Part shown: piece after piece, positions 9,658 to 22,711 of the stretch
Layout of the letters: every line of letters starts with the position of its first letter
Position numbering within the stretch: position 1 is the first letter of the stretch
The notes under the pieces: generated by a model
Told to the model about the DNA's origin: nothing
Databases searched by the model: none
What the model saw: only the letters and a program-made list of their open reading frames with translations
Source: Pseudomonas baetica
Lineage (GTDB): Bacteria; Pseudomonadota; Gammaproteobacteria; Pseudomonadales; Pseudomonadaceae
Direction of reading: 5' to 3'
DNA: 64,000 nucleotides
Assembly (NCBI RefSeq): GCF_019733355.1
Contig: NZ_JAIHLQ010000004.1
Coordinates: 186,001 to 250,000 of the forward strand
Translations under genes and position numbers: made by a program

Positions 9658-11556
9658 TTAGATCGCACCACGCTGACGCAGCAGATCCAGCACTTGCTTG
9701 ACGCTTTCTTCCAGCGACAGCGACTGGGTGTCGATCACCAGATCAGCATTGAGCGGCACGTCATACGGGAAGGATTCGCCCGGAATGTTGTCGCCACCGG
9801 CAGCATACAACCCTTGCGGATCACGCTCGGCGCACACAGTCGGCGAGGCCTGGACGTAGACCGTCAGCAGACGTTCCTTGCCGATCAGGTCCTTGGCCTG
9901 CTCACGCCCCTCTTCGCTGGGTGCCACGAATGCCGCCAGCGTCAGCAGACCCGCTTCGTTGAACTGACGCGCAACATGCGCGGCACGACGCCAGTTTTCG
10001 GTGCGACCGACGCGATCATGCGGCAGACCTTTGTTGAGGTCGTGACGCAGATTTTGGCCATCCAGCACGAATACCGCACGCCCCATGTCGAACAGCTTGC
10101 GCTCAACGGCGTACGCCAGCGTGCTCTTGCCCGCGCCCGACAAACCGCTGAACAACACGGTGGCCGGTTGCTGGCCGAAACGCTGAGCGCGCTCTTCGGT
10201 AGCAACATGGGCCAGTTTGCCGTGGTGCGTCGCGGTGCCGTGAGTCACGGGCTGCGCGACGATCATGCCGGCGCCGACGGTGCCGTTGGTCAAGCGGTCG
10301 ATGATGATGAAGGCGCCAGTGGTGCGGTTGCTCTCGTAACCGTCGAGGGCGATCGGCGCGTCAAGCGCGATCCTCACCTTACCGATTTCGTTGAGCTGCA
10401 ACGCGCTCGCCGGACCTTCTTCGAGGGTGTTCACATCCACTTTGTTGACGATGCTGGCGATGGAGCCCGGCACGTAACTGGTGGCGCGTTTGATGTCGTA
10501 TTTCTTGCCCGGCAGCATCGGCTCTTCAGCCATCCACACCAGCATCGCTTCGAAGCTGTCGGTGACCGGCGGCACGTTGTCGGCATGCACCAGCAAATCG
10601 CCGCGGGAGATGTCGATTTCGTCTTCCATGGTCAGCGTCACGGCCTGACCGGGACCTGCGTGTTCCAACTCACCTTCGAAGGTGACGATGGATTTCACGC
10701 GGCTGCTCTTGCCCGACGGCAACACCACGACTTCGTCGCCCTTGTGCACGATGCCGCTGGCGAGCGTGCCGGCGAAACCACGGAAGTTCAGGTTCGGACG
10801 GTTGACGTACTGCACCGGGAAACGCAGATCGGTGAAGTTACGGTCGCCCGCCACTTCCACGGTCTCGAGAATTTCCATCAGCGACTGGCCGGTGTACCAC
10901 GGCGAACGCTCGGACTTGTTCACCACGTTGTCGCCCTTCAGAGCCGACATCGGCACGAAGTGCATGCTGGTCGGCTTCATCTTCAAGCCTTCGGCGAACT
11001 TCAGGTAGTCGGCCTTGATCGACTCGAACACACCCTCATCGAAATCCTTGAGGTCCATCTTGTTGATGGCGACAACGATGTGCTTGATGCCCAGCAGCGA
11101 GGCGATGAAGCTGTGGCGACGGGTCTGGGTCTGCACGCCGTAACGGGCGTCGACCAGGATGATCGCCAGGTCACAGGTGGACGCACCAGTGGCCATGTTG
11201 CGGGTGTACTGCTCATGGCCGGGGGTGTCGGCGATGATGAATTTGCGCTTGGCGGTGGAGAAATAGCGGTAGGCGACATCAATGGTGATGCCCTGCTCAC
11301 GCTCGGCCTGCAGACCGTCGACCAGCAATGCCAGGTCGATATCGTCACCGGTGGTGCCGACTTTCTTCGAATCGCGGGTGATGGCTTCCAGGTGATCTTC
11401 GTAGATCATCTTGGAGTCGTGCAGCAGGCGCCCGATCAGGGTGCTCTTGCCGTCATCGACGTTACCGCAGGTCAAAAAGCGCAGCAGTTCTTTACGTTCG
11501 TGCTGGCCCAGGTAGGCGAGGATGTCCTCGCTGATCAAATCAGATACGTGCGACAT
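9658..11556 (-). CDS. cysNC: Bifunctional sulfate adenylyltransferase subunit 1 / APS kinase
   Basis: 632 residues, a fusion of CysN and CysC. The EF-Tu-like GTPase half has G1 [17 protein letters not shown] near residue 35, G3 [18 protein letters not shown] and G4 [10 protein letters not shown]; domains 2 and 3 run to about residue 440. The APS kinase half has the Walker [19 protein letters not shown] near residue 470 and [15 protein letters not shown]. With CysD it makes APS from sulfate and ATP at GTP cost, then phosphorylates APS to PAPS. It lies 9 bases after cysD in one operon; fused cysNC is common in pseudomonads. Confidence 0.97.
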   Translation of the reverse strand: MSHVSDLISEDILAYLGQHERKELLRFLTCGNVDDGKSTLIGRLLHDSKMIYEDHLEAITRDSKKVGTTGDDIDLALLVDGLQAEREQGITIDVAYRYFSTAKRKFIIADTPGHEQYTRNMATGASTCDLAIILVDARYGVQTQTRRHSFIASLLGIKHIVVAINKMDLKDFDEGVFESIKADYLKFAEGLKMKPTSMHFVPMSALKGDNVVNKSERSPWYTGQSLMEILETVEVAGDRNFTDLRFPVQYVNRPNLNFRGFAGTLASGIVHKGDEVVVLPSGKSSRVKSIVTFEGELEHAGPGQAVTLTMEDEIDISRGDLLVHADNVPPVTDSFEAMLVWMAEEPMLPGKKYDIKRATSYVPGSIASIVNKVDVNTLEEGPASALQLNEIGKVRIALDAPIALDGYESNRTTGAFIIIDRLTNGTVGAGMIVAQPVTHGTATHHGKLAHVATEERAQRFGQQPATVLFSGLSGAGKSTLAYAVERKLFDMGRAVFVLDGQNLRHDLNKGLPHDRVGRTENWRRAAHVARQFNEAGLLTLAAFVAPSEEGREQAKDLIGKERLLTVYVQASPTVCAERDPQGLYAAGGDNIPGESFPYDVPLNADLVIDTQSLSLEESVKQVLDLLRQRGAI

Positions 11557-11565
11557 GACAACCCC

Positions 11566-12483
11566 TTAGAAATAACCCTGACGTTTCTTGTCTTCCATGG
11601 AGCCGGCGCCATCGTGGTCGATGACACGGCCCTGGCGCTCGGAAGTTCGCGTCAGGAGCATTTCCTGAATGATGTCCGTCAGGCTTTCAGCCTCGGACTC
11701 CACCGCGCCCGTCAACGGGTAGCAGCCAAGGGTACGGAAACGCACTTTCTTTTTGACGATGCGCGCTTTGTCCTCATCGGACAGGTGCTCGAGGATTCGG
11801 TCGTCGTCGATCATGATCAGCGTGCCGTTCTTCTCGATCACTTCGCGCTCGGCGGCAAAGTACAGCGGCACAATCGGGATGCCTTCGAGGTAGATGTACT
11901 GCCAGATGTCCAGTTCGGTCCAGTTCGACAACGGGAACACACGAATGGATTCGCCCTTGTTGACCTTGCCGTTGTAGACGTTCCACAGCTCTGGACGCTG
12001 GTTTTTCGGGTCCCAGCGGTGCTTGCTGTCACGGAAAGAGTACACGCGCTCTTTGGCGCGGGATTTTTCTTCATCGCGACGGGCACCGCCGAACGCTGCG
12101 TCGAAACCATGCTTGTCGAGCGCCTGTTTCAGGCCCTCGGTTTTCATGATGTCGGTGTGTTTGGCGCTGCCGTGGGTGAACGGGTTGATGTTCTGCGCCA
12201 CGCCATCCGGGTTGATGTGCGTGATCAGGTCCAGGCCCAGCTCTTCGACCATTTTGTCGCGGAACTTGTACATTTCCTGGAATTTCCAGCGGGTGTCGAC
12301 GTGCATCACCGGAAACGGCAGTTTGCCCGGGAAGAACGCCTTGCGTGCCAGGTGCAGCATCACGGCGGAGTCTTTACCGATGGAGTACAGCATCACCGGG
12401 TTATCGAACTCGGCGGCCACCTCGCGGATGATGTGGATGCTTTCCGCCTCCAGCTGTTTCAGATGCGTCAGTTTGTCGACCAT
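11566..12483 (-). CDS. cysD: Sulfate adenylyltransferase subunit 2
   Basis: 305 residues, the usual CysD length. The PP-loop ATP pyrophosphatase motif is [20 protein letters not shown] near residue 35, followed by the family block [31 protein letters not shown] and [13 protein letters not shown] lie further on. It is the catalytic half of ATP sulfurylase, paired with CysN. It is the first gene of the operon with cysNC and starts at ATG 12483; the upstream 110 bases should hold a sulfur-responsive promoter but I cannot place it. Confidence 0.97.
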   Translation of the reverse strand: MVDKLTHLKQLEAESIHIIREVAAEFDNPVMLYSIGKDSAVMLHLARKAFFPGKLPFPVMHVDTRWKFQEMYKFRDKMVEELGLDLITHINPDGVAQNINPFTHGSAKHTDIMKTEGLKQALDKHGFDAAFGGARRDEEKSRAKERVYSFRDSKHRWDPKNQRPELWNVYNGKVNKGESIRVFPLSNWTELDIWQYIYLEGIPIVPLYFAAEREVIEKNGTLIMIDDDRILEHLSDEDKARIVKKKVRFRTLGCYPLTGAVESEAESLTDIIQEMLLTRTSERQGRVIDHDGAGSMEDKKRQGYF

Positions 12484-12630
12484 GGCTACTCACGAAAGCT
12501 TTCTTATGAACGGCCAGCGGGCCGTGTTCGAGCGGGGAATCCTAGCACAGCGAGCTTCTTCTAATCAGGACGCCAACTAGATCGAAAGAGCATATGAATA
12601 TGCCCACTCGTTTGGGCAGGAAGCGCCCTC

Positions 12631-12721
12631 CTGTGGGAGCGGGCTTGCTCGAGAAAGCGCAGGATCAGTCGAAATCATTTTTGAATGACACACCGCATTC
12701 GGGAGCAAGCCCCCTCCCACC
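12631..12721. repeat. REP inverted pair (REPIN), partly degenerate
   Basis: CTGTGGGAGCGGGCTTGCTC facing GGGAGCAAGCCCCCTCCCAC, about 50 bases apart, between cysD and the Nif3-like gene. Confidence 0.8.
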
Positions 12722-12739
12722 TTGGATCGATGTGATACG

Positions 12740-13498
12740 TCAAATCGGGTTCGGGCAATCGATGAAGATGTGTTCGACAGCAAAACGCTTTGCCAGATAA
12801 TCGCCCAGCGCCTGCACACCATAACGCTCGGTGGCATGGTGGCCGGCGGCGATGAAGCTGATGTCGTTTTCCCGGGCACTGTGAAAAGTCTGCTCGGATG
12901 CTTCGCCACTCAGGAACAGATCGACGCCCGCCGCCACACCCTGATCGATATAACCCTGGCCGCCGCCAGTGCACCAGCCAACCCGACGGATCATCGCGCT
13001 GCCTTCGACCAGCAACGGCTCACGGCCCATGACTTCCTGCACCTTGCGGGCGAAATCACGCGGGGTGACAGGTTCGCTCAGCGAGCCGACCAGACCGACG
13101 ATTTTCAGATTATCCGGATCCAGCGGGCCTTCAACGGTGATGTCCAGTTGACGCGCCAGTTGCACGTTATTGCCCACGTCCGGGTGGAGGTCCAGCGGCA
13201 AGTGATAGGCGAGCAGGCTGATGTCGTGCTTGAGCAATGTCTTGAGTCGACGCTGCTTCATGCCGGTGATGCACGGGTTTTCGCCCTTCCAGAAATAACC
13301 GTGATGCACCAGCACCAGATCGGCCTCGGCCTCGACGGCGGCATCGAGCAACGCCTGGCTGGCGGTGACGCCGCTGACGATGCGCATCACCTGCGGACGG
13401 CCCTCGACCTGCAACCCGTTGGGGCAATAGTCGGCGATTTTTGCACTGCCCAGGTAACGATCGGCTTCTTCGACGAGGGTGCTGAGGGCGACGGCCAT
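12740..13498 (-). CDS. Nif3-like dinuclear metal-center protein (YbgI family)
   Basis: 252 residues. Seen: the N-terminal block CPNGLQVEGRPQVMRIVSGVTA, the metal-binding VLVHHGYFWKGENPC near residue 65, and a C-terminal FIAAGHHATERYGVQALGDY with further His and Glu ligands. Family members form toroidal hexamers with a two-metal site, and their biochemical role is unsettled. It is divergent from algW with about 100 bases between, an arrangement I recall from other pseudomonads. Confidence 0.92.
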   Translation of the reverse strand: MAVALSTLVEEADRYLGSAKIADYCPNGLQVEGRPQVMRIVSGVTASQALLDAAVEAEADLVLVHHGYFWKGENPCITGMKQRRLKTLLKHDISLLAYHLPLDLHPDVGNNVQLARQLDITVEGPLDPDNLKIVGLVGSLSEPVTPRDFARKVQEVMGREPLLVEGSAMIRRVGWCTGGGQGYIDQGVAAGVDLFLSGEASEQTFHSARENDISFIAAGHHATERYGVQALGDYLAKRFAVEHIFIDCPNPI

Positions 13499-13601
13499 GA
13501 AAGACTCCTAAATATCCCGTTCAGAGGCGCGCGCGGCCTCGTATAATGCGCGACATTATGGGCGGTCTGACCCCGCCTGCAACTTTTCCAGGACGTGCTT
13601 A

Positions 13602-14759
<1,158 letters not shown>

Positions 14760-14765
14760 GACTTT

Positions 14766-14786
14766 GTTCGCGCCGATGGCGCGAAT
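14766..14786. terminator. Hairpin after algW (weak terminator candidate)
   Basis: 8-bp perfect stem TTCGCGCC/GGCGCGAA with a 3-base loop, just after the algW stop. No T run follows, so termination here is doubtful. Confidence 0.35.
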
Positions 14787-14805
14787 AACAGATATTCTCA
14801 AAAGG

Positions 14806-14849
14806 CATGTTATGTTGTTTCAATTTAACGATTGGAACAACATAACATG
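14806..14849 (+). promoter_or_regulatory. Long hairpin or operator overlapping the start of the TonB receptor gene
   Basis: Perfect 14-base inverted repeat CATGTTATGTTGTT / AACAACATAACATG. Inner bases TCAAT and ATTGG also pair (one T-G), leaving a 6-base loop TTAACG, so the stem is about 19 bp. Its right arm ends exactly with the ATG at 14847-14849. As RNA it would bury the start codon; as DNA it could be a two-half-site operator with 16 bases between arms. It does not fit the Fur or Zur consensus spacing. Confidence 0.7.
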
Positions 14850-16964
14850 TCGTCTCGAACAAAGGCCTCTCTACTGGGCCTGACTCTCGGTCTGCCCTTG
14901 GGTTTATTGGGCGATCCGGTCTTCGCCGAAGATCAAATACCGCTCGAACTCGACGCCATCAGCGTCACCTCCGATTACGAATCCCCCACCGGCCCGGTTA
15001 AGGGCTACCGCGCCACACGCTCCTCCAGCGCGACCAAAACCGATACCGCGATCCGCGACATCCCCCAAGCCATCAGCGTGGTGCCCGCCAGCGTGCTCAA
15101 GGATCTGGGCAGCACCAGCGTAGAGCGCGCACTGGATTTCGCCGGCGGCGTGTCGAAGCAAAACAACTTCGGCGGCCTGACCCTCTACGAATACAGCGTG
15201 CGCGGTTTCACCACTTCGGAGTTCTATAAGGACGGCTTCAGCGCCAATCGCGGCTATACGACCACGCCCGACGTCGCCAATCTCGAGCGCATCGAAGTGC
15301 TCAAGGGCCCGGCCGCCAGCCTGTACGGCCGCGGCGACCCTGGCGGCACGGTGAACATCGTCACCAAGAAACCACAACCCGAAGCCTTCACCACCCTGCA
15401 AACCAGCGCCGGCAGTTGGGATCGCTATCGCACCGCGCTGGACGTCAACACGCCGCTCGATGCAGAAGGTGACGTGCTCGCGCGAATCAACCTCGCCATC
15501 GAGGACAACCACAGCTTTCGAGATCACGTCGACAGCCAGCGTGTATTCGTCGCGCCTTCGATCAGTTGGCAACTGAACCCGGACACATCGCTGTTAGTAG
15601 AAAGCGAAATCGTCCGTCATAGCTCCACCTTCGATCGCGGCATTGTTGCGCCGAACAATAAATGGAGTGGCGTCTCGCGCGCGACCTTCCTCGGCGAACC
15701 GAACGACGGCAACATCGACAACCACAACAACCTGCTGCAGGCGACGCTTGAACATCACCTCAATGACAGCTGGAAACTACGCCTGGCCAGCCACTACAAG
15801 GAAGGCAAACTCTGGGGCTTCGCCTCTGAAAGTCGTGCGCTGAATGCCGACGGCCACACCGTCAACCGCCGTTACCGCGAGCGCGACAATCGCTGGCATG
15901 ACAGCATCACCCAACTGGAACTGCGCGGCCTGTTCGACCTCGGCCCCTGGCAGCACGAACTGCTGATCGGCACCGAATACGAAAACTATCGCAAGAACGA
16001 ACGAGTCACGACCTTCGCCGGCAGCCCTTACGCCATCGACATCTACCGGCCGATCTACGGTCAGCCAAAACCCGATGGCGCACGCTCGGGCACAGACTTC
16101 TTCGAACACGTCGAAAGCCACGCACTGAACCTGCAGGATCAAATCGTCTTCACGGACAAACTGCGCGGGATGATCGGCGCGCGTTTCGAACATTTCGACC
16201 AACGCATCGACGATAAAACCCGCAATGCCAGCAGCCGCCAAAGTCACGATGCCCTCACCCAGCGCGCCGGTCTGCTCTATCAGTTAACGCCCAATACCGG
16301 CCTGTTCGCCAACGCCTCGACGTCATTCAAACCGAACAATGGCCTCGACGCCGCCGGCAAATCCTTCGCCCCGGAAGAAGGCGTTGGCTACGAAATCGGC
16401 ATCAAGAACGAACTGTTCGACGAACGCCTGAGCAGCACCCTCGCCTTCTTCCACATCGACAAGGAAAACGTCCTTGCCCTCGACCCGGGCACCGACACCC
16501 GCCGTGCGATGGGCAAGGCGCGTAGTCGTGGCTTCGACCTGCAAGTGACCGGGCAAGTCACCGATGCCGTAAGGGTGATCGGGGCATTTGCCTACATCGA
16601 CGCCGAAGTGACCAAGGGCGACGCGGTGATTGCCACTGGCAGCCGAATTCTCGGCGTGGCCAAGCGCAGCGGCAGTTTGCTCGGTGTTTACGAATTTCAG
16701 GATGGTCACCTGCGCGGCTCGGACGTCGGCGCAGCGTTTACGTATGTCGGTGACCGTTCGGGTGAGTCGGGCAGTGACTTCGAATTACCGGCCTATCACA
16801 CCGTCGACCTGCTGGCCCATTACAAGGCCAGCGACAACGTCACCGTTGGCCTGAACCTGAACAATCTGTTCGACGAAAAATACGACGAGCGCTCGTACAG
16901 CAACTACTGGGTCAACCCCGGCGAACCGCGCAATTTCACCGTCAGCCTGACACTCAACCTGTAA
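14847..16964 (+). CDS. TonB-dependent outer-membrane receptor (siderophore type)
   Basis: 705 residues from ATG 14847 (an in-frame TTG at 14832 is possible). A signal peptide ends near VFAEDQ (residue 28). The plug domain contains TDTAIRDIPQAISVVPASVL, GFTTSEFYKDGF and IEVLKGPAASLYGRGDPGG, followed by a beta-barrel ending NLNNLFDEKYDERSYSNYW and FTVSLTLNL. There is no N-terminal signalling (STN) domain. It resembles ferric-siderophore receptors, but no Fur box is evident and the partner downstream is a DUF4198 protein, a family often linked to metal uptake, so the cargo may be another metal chelate. The leader hairpin is the likely control element. Confidence 0.9.
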   Translation: MSSRTKASLLGLTLGLPLGLLGDPVFAEDQIPLELDAISVTSDYESPTGPVKGYRATRSSSATKTDTAIRDIPQAISVVPASVLKDLGSTSVERALDFAGGVSKQNNFGGLTLYEYSVRGFTTSEFYKDGFSANRGYTTTPDVANLERIEVLKGPAASLYGRGDPGGTVNIVTKKPQPEAFTTLQTSAGSWDRYRTALDVNTPLDAEGDVLARINLAIEDNHSFRDHVDSQRVFVAPSISWQLNPDTSLLVESEIVRHSSTFDRGIVAPNNKWSGVSRATFLGEPNDGNIDNHNNLLQATLEHHLNDSWKLRLASHYKEGKLWGFASESRALNADGHTVNRRYRERDNRWHDSITQLELRGLFDLGPWQHELLIGTEYENYRKNERVTTFAGSPYAIDIYRPIYGQPKPDGARSGTDFFEHVESHALNLQDQIVFTDKLRGMIGARFEHFDQRIDDKTRNASSRQSHDALTQRAGLLYQLTPNTGLFANASTSFKPNNGLDAAGKSFAPEEGVGYEIGIKNELFDERLSSTLAFFHIDKENVLALDPGTDTRRAMGKARSRGFDLQVTGQVTDAVRVIGAFAYIDAEVTKGDAVIATGSRILGVAKRSGSLLGVYEFQDGHLRGSDVGAAFTYVGDRSGESGSDFELPAYHTVDLLAHYKASDNVTVGLNLNNLFDEKYDERSYSNYWVNPGEPRNFTVSLTLNL

Positions 16965-16976
16965 AAGGACGTCACC

Positions 16977-17696
16977 ATGCAATACCGTAAAACCTTCCTG
17001 ATCCTCGCCGCGCTGTTCGCCACACAAGCCACAGCCCATGGCCTGTGGACAGAACAACGTCGCGGCAACATCGAAGTGATCTACGGCCACGGCGCCGAAG
17101 ACAATGCCTTCAAGGCCCAGAAAATCAGCGGCGCGTGGGCCTATGACGCGGGCGGCAAGATGATCCCGGTCAGCGTCGAGCGCCTTGCCGATCACGCCCG
17201 CCTGAAACCGCTGAAAACGCCGGCGGTCATGGCGGTGGCGCTGAACAACGGGATGTGGTCGCAAACGGCTGACAAGAAGTGGATCAACGAAGGTCGCAGC
17301 AAAGTGCCCGGTGCAATCGAAGCGACGCAGACGTTCAAATACAGCCTGGCGATTTATCAACCGGGAGCGAAGTTGCCCAAGCTCGATCAGATCAAACTGC
17401 TGATTTTGCCGGAGGTCGATCCGCTAACCGTCGGGCCGGGGAATTCATTGCCGGTACGGGTTTTGCTCGATGGCAAACCGGCAGCGGGCGTGAAGTTGAT
17501 CGGCGATTATCGGAGCGCGCCGAATACGCTGAGCACCGAGACCGACAAGGACGGGCGCGCGCAGGTGTTGGTACGAAATGAGGGGTTGAATGTGATTGCC
17601 GCGCAGGTTGAGGTGCCGGTGAAGGACAGTGTTGATGTGAACAGTCGAGGGTTGTTCAGTTCGCTGACGTTTTTGGGGGAGCCACATCACGAGTAA
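16977..17696 (+). CDS. DUF4198-family periplasmic protein
   Basis: 239 residues with an N-terminal signal peptide ending near ATAHG (about residue 21), immediately followed by His-Gly at the new N-terminus, a feature that could bind metal. The body is predicted beta-rich, with QTFKYSLAIYQPGAKL and a C-terminal Ig-like part (LPVRVLLDGKPAAGVKLIGD). DUF4198 proteins accompany nickel/cobalt transporters and TonB receptors, and I infer a periplasmic metal or metallophore handling role. It starts 12 bases after the receptor gene, so they form one operon. Confidence 0.8.
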   Translation: MQYRKTFLILAALFATQATAHGLWTEQRRGNIEVIYGHGAEDNAFKAQKISGAWAYDAGGKMIPVSVERLADHARLKPLKTPAVMAVALNNGMWSQTADKKWINEGRSKVPGAIEATQTFKYSLAIYQPGAKLPKLDQIKLLILPEVDPLTVGPGNSLPVRVLLDGKPAAGVKLIGDYRSAPNTLSTETDKDGRAQVLVRNEGLNVIAAQVEVPVKDSVDVNSRGLFSSLTFLGEPHHE

Positions 17697-17718
17697 GGCT
17701 CAGGATTCGCGGCGCTGC

Positions 17719-17799
17719 ATTCGCAAGCAAGACCGCTCCCACATTTGATCTGTGTCGTGCACAAATCCACTGTGGGAGCGGGCTTGCTCGCGAAAGCGG
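17719..17799. repeat. REP inverted pair (REPIN)
   Basis: TCGCAAGCAAGACCGCTCCCAC (left, degenerate) and GTGGGAGCGGGCTTGCTCGC (right) in the convergent gap between the DUF4198 gene and hisC. Confidence 0.8.
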
Positions 17800-17800
17800 T

Positions 17801-18853
17801 TTAGAGGTCGCCGAGCCCGTCGATCAACGCCTGATTCTGCTCCGGCGTGCCGATCGAAATCCGCAGGAACTGCGCAATCCGCGCCTGCTTGAAGTGCCGC
17901 ACGATCACGCCTTGCTCACGCAATTTGGCCGCCAGCCCTGCGGCGTCATGTTGCGGATGCCGGGCGAAGATGAAGTTCGCCGCCGACGGTAGCACCTCAA
18001 AGCCCTTGGCCTGCAACTGCGCAATCACCCATTCACGGCTCTCGATGACCAGACGGCAAGTCTTGTCGAAGTACTCACGATCCTCGAACGCCGCCGCGGC
18101 ACCGACATTCGCCAGACGATCCAATGGATAGGAGTTGAAGCTGTTCTTGATACGCTCCAGCGCCTCGATCAAGTCTGGATGCCCCACCGCCAAACCGACC
18201 CGCAGGCCCGCCAGTGAACGGGATTTGGACAGGGTCTGCGTCACCAGCAGGTTCGGATAGCGATCCACCAGGCTGATGACCGTCTCGCCGCCAAAATCGA
18301 TATAAGCCTCATCGACCACTACCACCGAATCCGGGCTGGCCTTGAGAATCTGCTCAACCGCGTCCAGCGCCAGCAGGCAACCGGTGGGGGCGTTCGGATT
18401 AGGGAAAATGATCCCGCCGTTCGGCTTGGCGTAGTCCGCCGGGTTGATCTGGAACTGCGCATCAAGCGGTACCGCATCAAACTTGATGCCGTACAGACCG
18501 CAATACACCGGATAAAAGCTGTAACTGATGTCCGGAAACAACAACGGCTGCTCGTGTTGCAACAGGCCGTGGAAGATGTGCGCAAGCACTTCATCCGAGC
18601 CGTTGCCCAGGAACACCTGATTGCTCTGCACGCCGTAGTAGTTAGCAACCGCGTTTTTCAGCAAGTCGCTGTTCGGGTCCGGGTACAGACGCAGGTTGTC
18701 GTTGAGCTCGGTCTGCATCGCCGCCAGGGCTTTTGGCGACGGGCCATAAGGGTTTTCATTGGTATTGAGCTTGACCAGTTTGGTCAGTTTCGGCTGTTCG
18801 CCCGGTACATACGGCACCAGATCCTTGACGAACGGGCTCCAGAATTTACTCAT
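17801..18853 (-). CDS. hisC: Histidinol-phosphate aminotransferase
   Basis: 350 residues, normal for HisC, the PLP enzyme that converts imidazole-acetol phosphate to histidinol phosphate. Seen: [15 protein letters not shown] near the N-terminus, [25 protein letters not shown], and the PLP-lysine region [19 protein letters not shown] near residue 215. It begins 2 bases after the hisD stop, so translation is coupled. It is the last gene of the minus-strand run from mlaF. Confidence 0.95.
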   Translation of the reverse strand: MSKFWSPFVKDLVPYVPGEQPKLTKLVKLNTNENPYGPSPKALAAMQTELNDNLRLYPDPNSDLLKNAVANYYGVQSNQVFLGNGSDEVLAHIFHGLLQHEQPLLFPDISYSFYPVYCGLYGIKFDAVPLDAQFQINPADYAKPNGGIIFPNPNAPTGCLLALDAVEQILKASPDSVVVVDEAYIDFGGETVISLVDRYPNLLVTQTLSKSRSLAGLRVGLAVGHPDLIEALERIKNSFNSYPLDRLANVGAAAAFEDREYFDKTCRLVIESREWVIAQLQAKGFEVLPSAANFIFARHPQHDAAGLAAKLREQGVIVRHFKQARIAQFLRISIGTPEQNQALIDGLGDL

Positions 18854-18855
18854 GT

Positions 18856-20181
18856 TCAGTTCCCCTTCGATTCGTCTTTGATGCGGTATTCGGCGCTGCG
18901 CGCGTGGGCACTCAGCGATTCGCCACGGGCCAGCACGGATGCGGTTTTACCCAGCTGCGAAGCACCGTCCTCGGAACAGAAGATGATCGACGAACGTTTC
19001 TGGAAGTCATACACGCCCAGCGGCGAGGAGAAACGTGCAGTGCCGGATGTCGGCAATACATGATTGGGGCCCGCGCAGTAGTCGCCCAGGGCTTCGCTGG
19101 TGTGACGGCCCATGAAGATCGCACCCGCGTGGCGGATCTGCGGCAGCCAGGCTTGCGGGTCAGCGACCGACAACTCCAGATGCTCCGGAGCGATGCGGTT
19201 GGCGACTTCGATCGCCTGCGCCATGTCACGCACATGAATCAGCGCACCGCGACCATTGATCGAGGTTTCGATGATGGTCGCGCGATCCATGGTCGGCAGC
19301 AGTTTGTCGATGCTCGCGGCAACCTTGTCGAGAAACTCGGCGTCGGGGCTGACCAGAATCGCCTGAGCGTCTTCATCGTGTTCAGCCTGGGAGAACAGAT
19401 CCATGGCGATCCAGTCAGGATCGGTCTGACCGTCGCACACGACGAGAATTTCCGAAGGGCCGGCGATCATGTCGATACCGACCTGACCAAAAACGTGGCG
19501 CTTGGCTGTCGCTACATAGATGTTGCCCGGGCCGACCACTTTGTCGACCTGCGGCACGCTTTCGGTACCGTAAGCCAGGGCGGCAACCGCCTGCGCGCCA
19601 CCAATGGTGAACACCCGGTCGACACCAGCGATGCACGCCGCCGCCAGTACCAGTTCATTGATTTCACCACGCGGAGTCGGCACGACCATGACCACTTCGG
19701 TCACACCGGCGACCTTGGCCGGAATCGCGTTCATCAACACCGACGACGGGTACGACGCCTTGCCGCCCGGCACGTACAGCCCTGCGCGATCGAGCGGCGT
19801 GACCTTCTGGCCCAGCACCGTGCCGTCGGCCTCGGTGTAGCTCCAGGAATCCTGCTTCTGTTTTTCGTGGTAGCTGCGCACCCGAGCTGCGGCTTTTTCC
19901 AAGGCTTCGCGTTGCGGCACGGTGATGCGGGTCAGGGCAAGTTCCAGGCGCTCGCGCGGCAGGATCAGGTCAGCCATCGAGGCCACTTCCAGACCGTCGA
20001 ACTTCTGGGTGAACTCGACCAGCGCTGCGTCACCGCGCTCGCGCACAGCCTTGATAATGTCCAGCACGCGCTGATTGACCGAGTCGTCAGACACACTTTC
20101 CCAGCTCAGCAGATGATCCAGATGATGCGCGAAATCCGGGTCAGCAGCGTTGAGTCGGCGAATTGCAGTCGGTGCGGTCAT
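18856..20181 (-). CDS. hisD: Histidinol dehydrogenase
   Basis: 441 residues. HisD carries out the last two steps of histidine synthesis with NAD and zinc. Seen: [20 protein letters not shown] near residue 130, [62 protein letters not shown], and the catalytic-base region APEHLELSV near residue 325. It is located between hisG (124 bases upstream) and hisC. Confidence 0.97.
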   Translation of the reverse strand: MTAPTAIRRLNAADPDFAHHLDHLLSWESVSDDSVNQRVLDIIKAVRERGDAALVEFTQKFDGLEVASMADLILPRERLELALTRITVPQREALEKAAARVRSYHEKQKQDSWSYTEADGTVLGQKVTPLDRAGLYVPGGKASYPSSVLMNAIPAKVAGVTEVVMVVPTPRGEINELVLAAACIAGVDRVFTIGGAQAVAALAYGTESVPQVDKVVGPGNIYVATAKRHVFGQVGIDMIAGPSEILVVCDGQTDPDWIAMDLFSQAEHDEDAQAILVSPDAEFLDKVAASIDKLLPTMDRATIIETSINGRGALIHVRDMAQAIEVANRIAPEHLELSVADPQAWLPQIRHAGAIFMGRHTSEALGDYCAGPNHVLPTSGTARFSSPLGVYDFQKRSSIIFCSEDGASQLGKTASVLARGESLSAHARSAEYRIKDESKGN

Positions 20182-20279
20182 AGCGAGAGCCTCATAGGAA
20201 TGGCAAAAACTCAGGCGCCCGAAACTACCATTCGATCCGCTTGGGCACCTGAGAATTCTGGCTATGAGGCGGATAGACG

Positions 20280-20298
20280 GCGCGACCTGGGGTCGCGC
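20280..20298. terminator. GC hairpin after hisG
   Basis: 8-bp perfect stem GCGCGACC/GGTCGCGC with a 3-base loop, in the gap between hisG and hisD. No T run, so at most a partial terminator or a stabilising hairpin. Confidence 0.35.
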
Positions 20299-20305
20299 AA
20301 GTAAA

Positions 20306-20941
20306 TCAGCCGCGGTGTCGAGACTCCACTGCGTTGCGCAGGGTGTCGATCAACGCCTGGATGCGGGCGTGTTGCATTTTCATCGAAGCCTTGTTGACCA
20401 CCAGGCGCGAGCTGATCGTGGCGATCAGCTCCTGAGGTTCCAGGCCATTGGCGCGCAGGGTGTTACCGGTGTCGACCACGTCGATGATCTTGTCGGCCAG
20501 ACCGATCAACGGCGCGAGTTCCATCGAGCCGTAAAGCTTGATGATGTCGACCTGACGGCCCTGCTCGGCGTAGTAACGCTTGGCGACGTTGACGAACTTG
20601 GTCGCCACGCGCAGACGGCCCTTGGGCTCGACCGCGCCGATCTTGCCGGCGGTCATCAGTTTGCACTGGGCGATCTGCAGGTCCAGTGGCTCGTACAGGC
20701 CCTGGCCGGTGTATTCCATCAACACGTCTTTACCGGCCACGCCGAGGTCGGCCGCGCCATGCTCGACATAGGTCGGCACGTCGGTGGCGCGCACGATGAG
20801 CAGGCGTACGTCTGCCTGCGTCGTGGGGATGATCAGCTTGCGGCTCTTGTCCGGATTCTCGGTCGGCACGATGCCCGCTTCAGCGAGAAGCGGCAGGGTG
20901 TCGTCAAGGATGCGGCCCTTGGACAGTGCGATGGTCAACAT
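20306..20941 (-). CDS. hisG: ATP phosphoribosyltransferase, short form
   Basis: 211 residues. HisG makes phosphoribosyl-ATP, the first step of histidine synthesis. The start [18 protein letters not shown] and the blocks [20 protein letters not shown] and [20 protein letters not shown] are typical. It lacks the C-terminal regulatory domain of the long enzyme, so it should need HisZ as partner; no hisZ is in this window, consistent with its distant position in pseudomonads. Confidence 0.95.
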   Translation of the reverse strand: MLTIALSKGRILDDTLPLLAEAGIVPTENPDKSRKLIIPTTQADVRLLIVRATDVPTYVEHGAADLGVAGKDVLMEYTGQGLYEPLDLQIAQCKLMTAGKIGAVEPKGRLRVATKFVNVAKRYYAEQGRQVDIIKLYGSMELAPLIGLADKIIDVVDTGNTLRANGLEPQELIATISSRLVVNKASMKMQHARIQALIDTLRNAVESRHRG

Positions 20942-21000
20942 GGGAAACGTCAGTCCTTATCAAGGTACTCATGTCCGGTCACAATCGGCGCCGGACACAC

Positions 21001-21022
21001 ATCGAGCCGATACCGGCTCGAT
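21001..21022. terminator. Hairpin between murA and hisG
   Basis: 9-bp perfect stem ATCGAGCCG/CGGCTCGAT with loop ATAC. It has no T run on the minus strand, so read-through from murA to hisG is likely. Confidence 0.35.
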
Positions 21023-21068
21023 TCAAAACGAATTCAACGGGCACATCCTTGTGCCCATGCAGCAGCTA

Positions 21069-22596
<1,528 letters not shown>

Positions 22597-22642
22597 GCTC
22601 AACCTCAATCGGCGCCCTGTGCGCACGGGTCGGACATCATAC

Positions 22643-22696
22643 AAAAAAGCCCCGCGCCTGCGAACCCCGCATGGCAGGACTCTGACGGGGGGCTTC
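22643..22696 (-). terminator. Terminator-like hairpin between mlaB and ibaG
   Basis: Outer stem AAGCCCC/GGGGCTT with a long loop holding further GC pairings. On the minus strand it is followed by a run of six T. It probably ends part of the mla transcript and lets ibaG-murA have separate control. Confidence 0.6.
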
Positions 22697-22711
22697 TTTA
22701 TCGATGCGAAT

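Noticed and set aside
9694..12564. Very long open frame (956 codons) on the plus strand
   Set aside because: It lies opposite cysNC and cysD, whose family motifs are intact; it is a high-GC shadow with no recognisable protein features.
14806..14849. Fur or Zur box upstream of the TonB receptor
   Set aside because: The arms contain TGTTAT and ATAACA, but 30 bases or so apart; Zur and Fur sites need adjacent half-sites.
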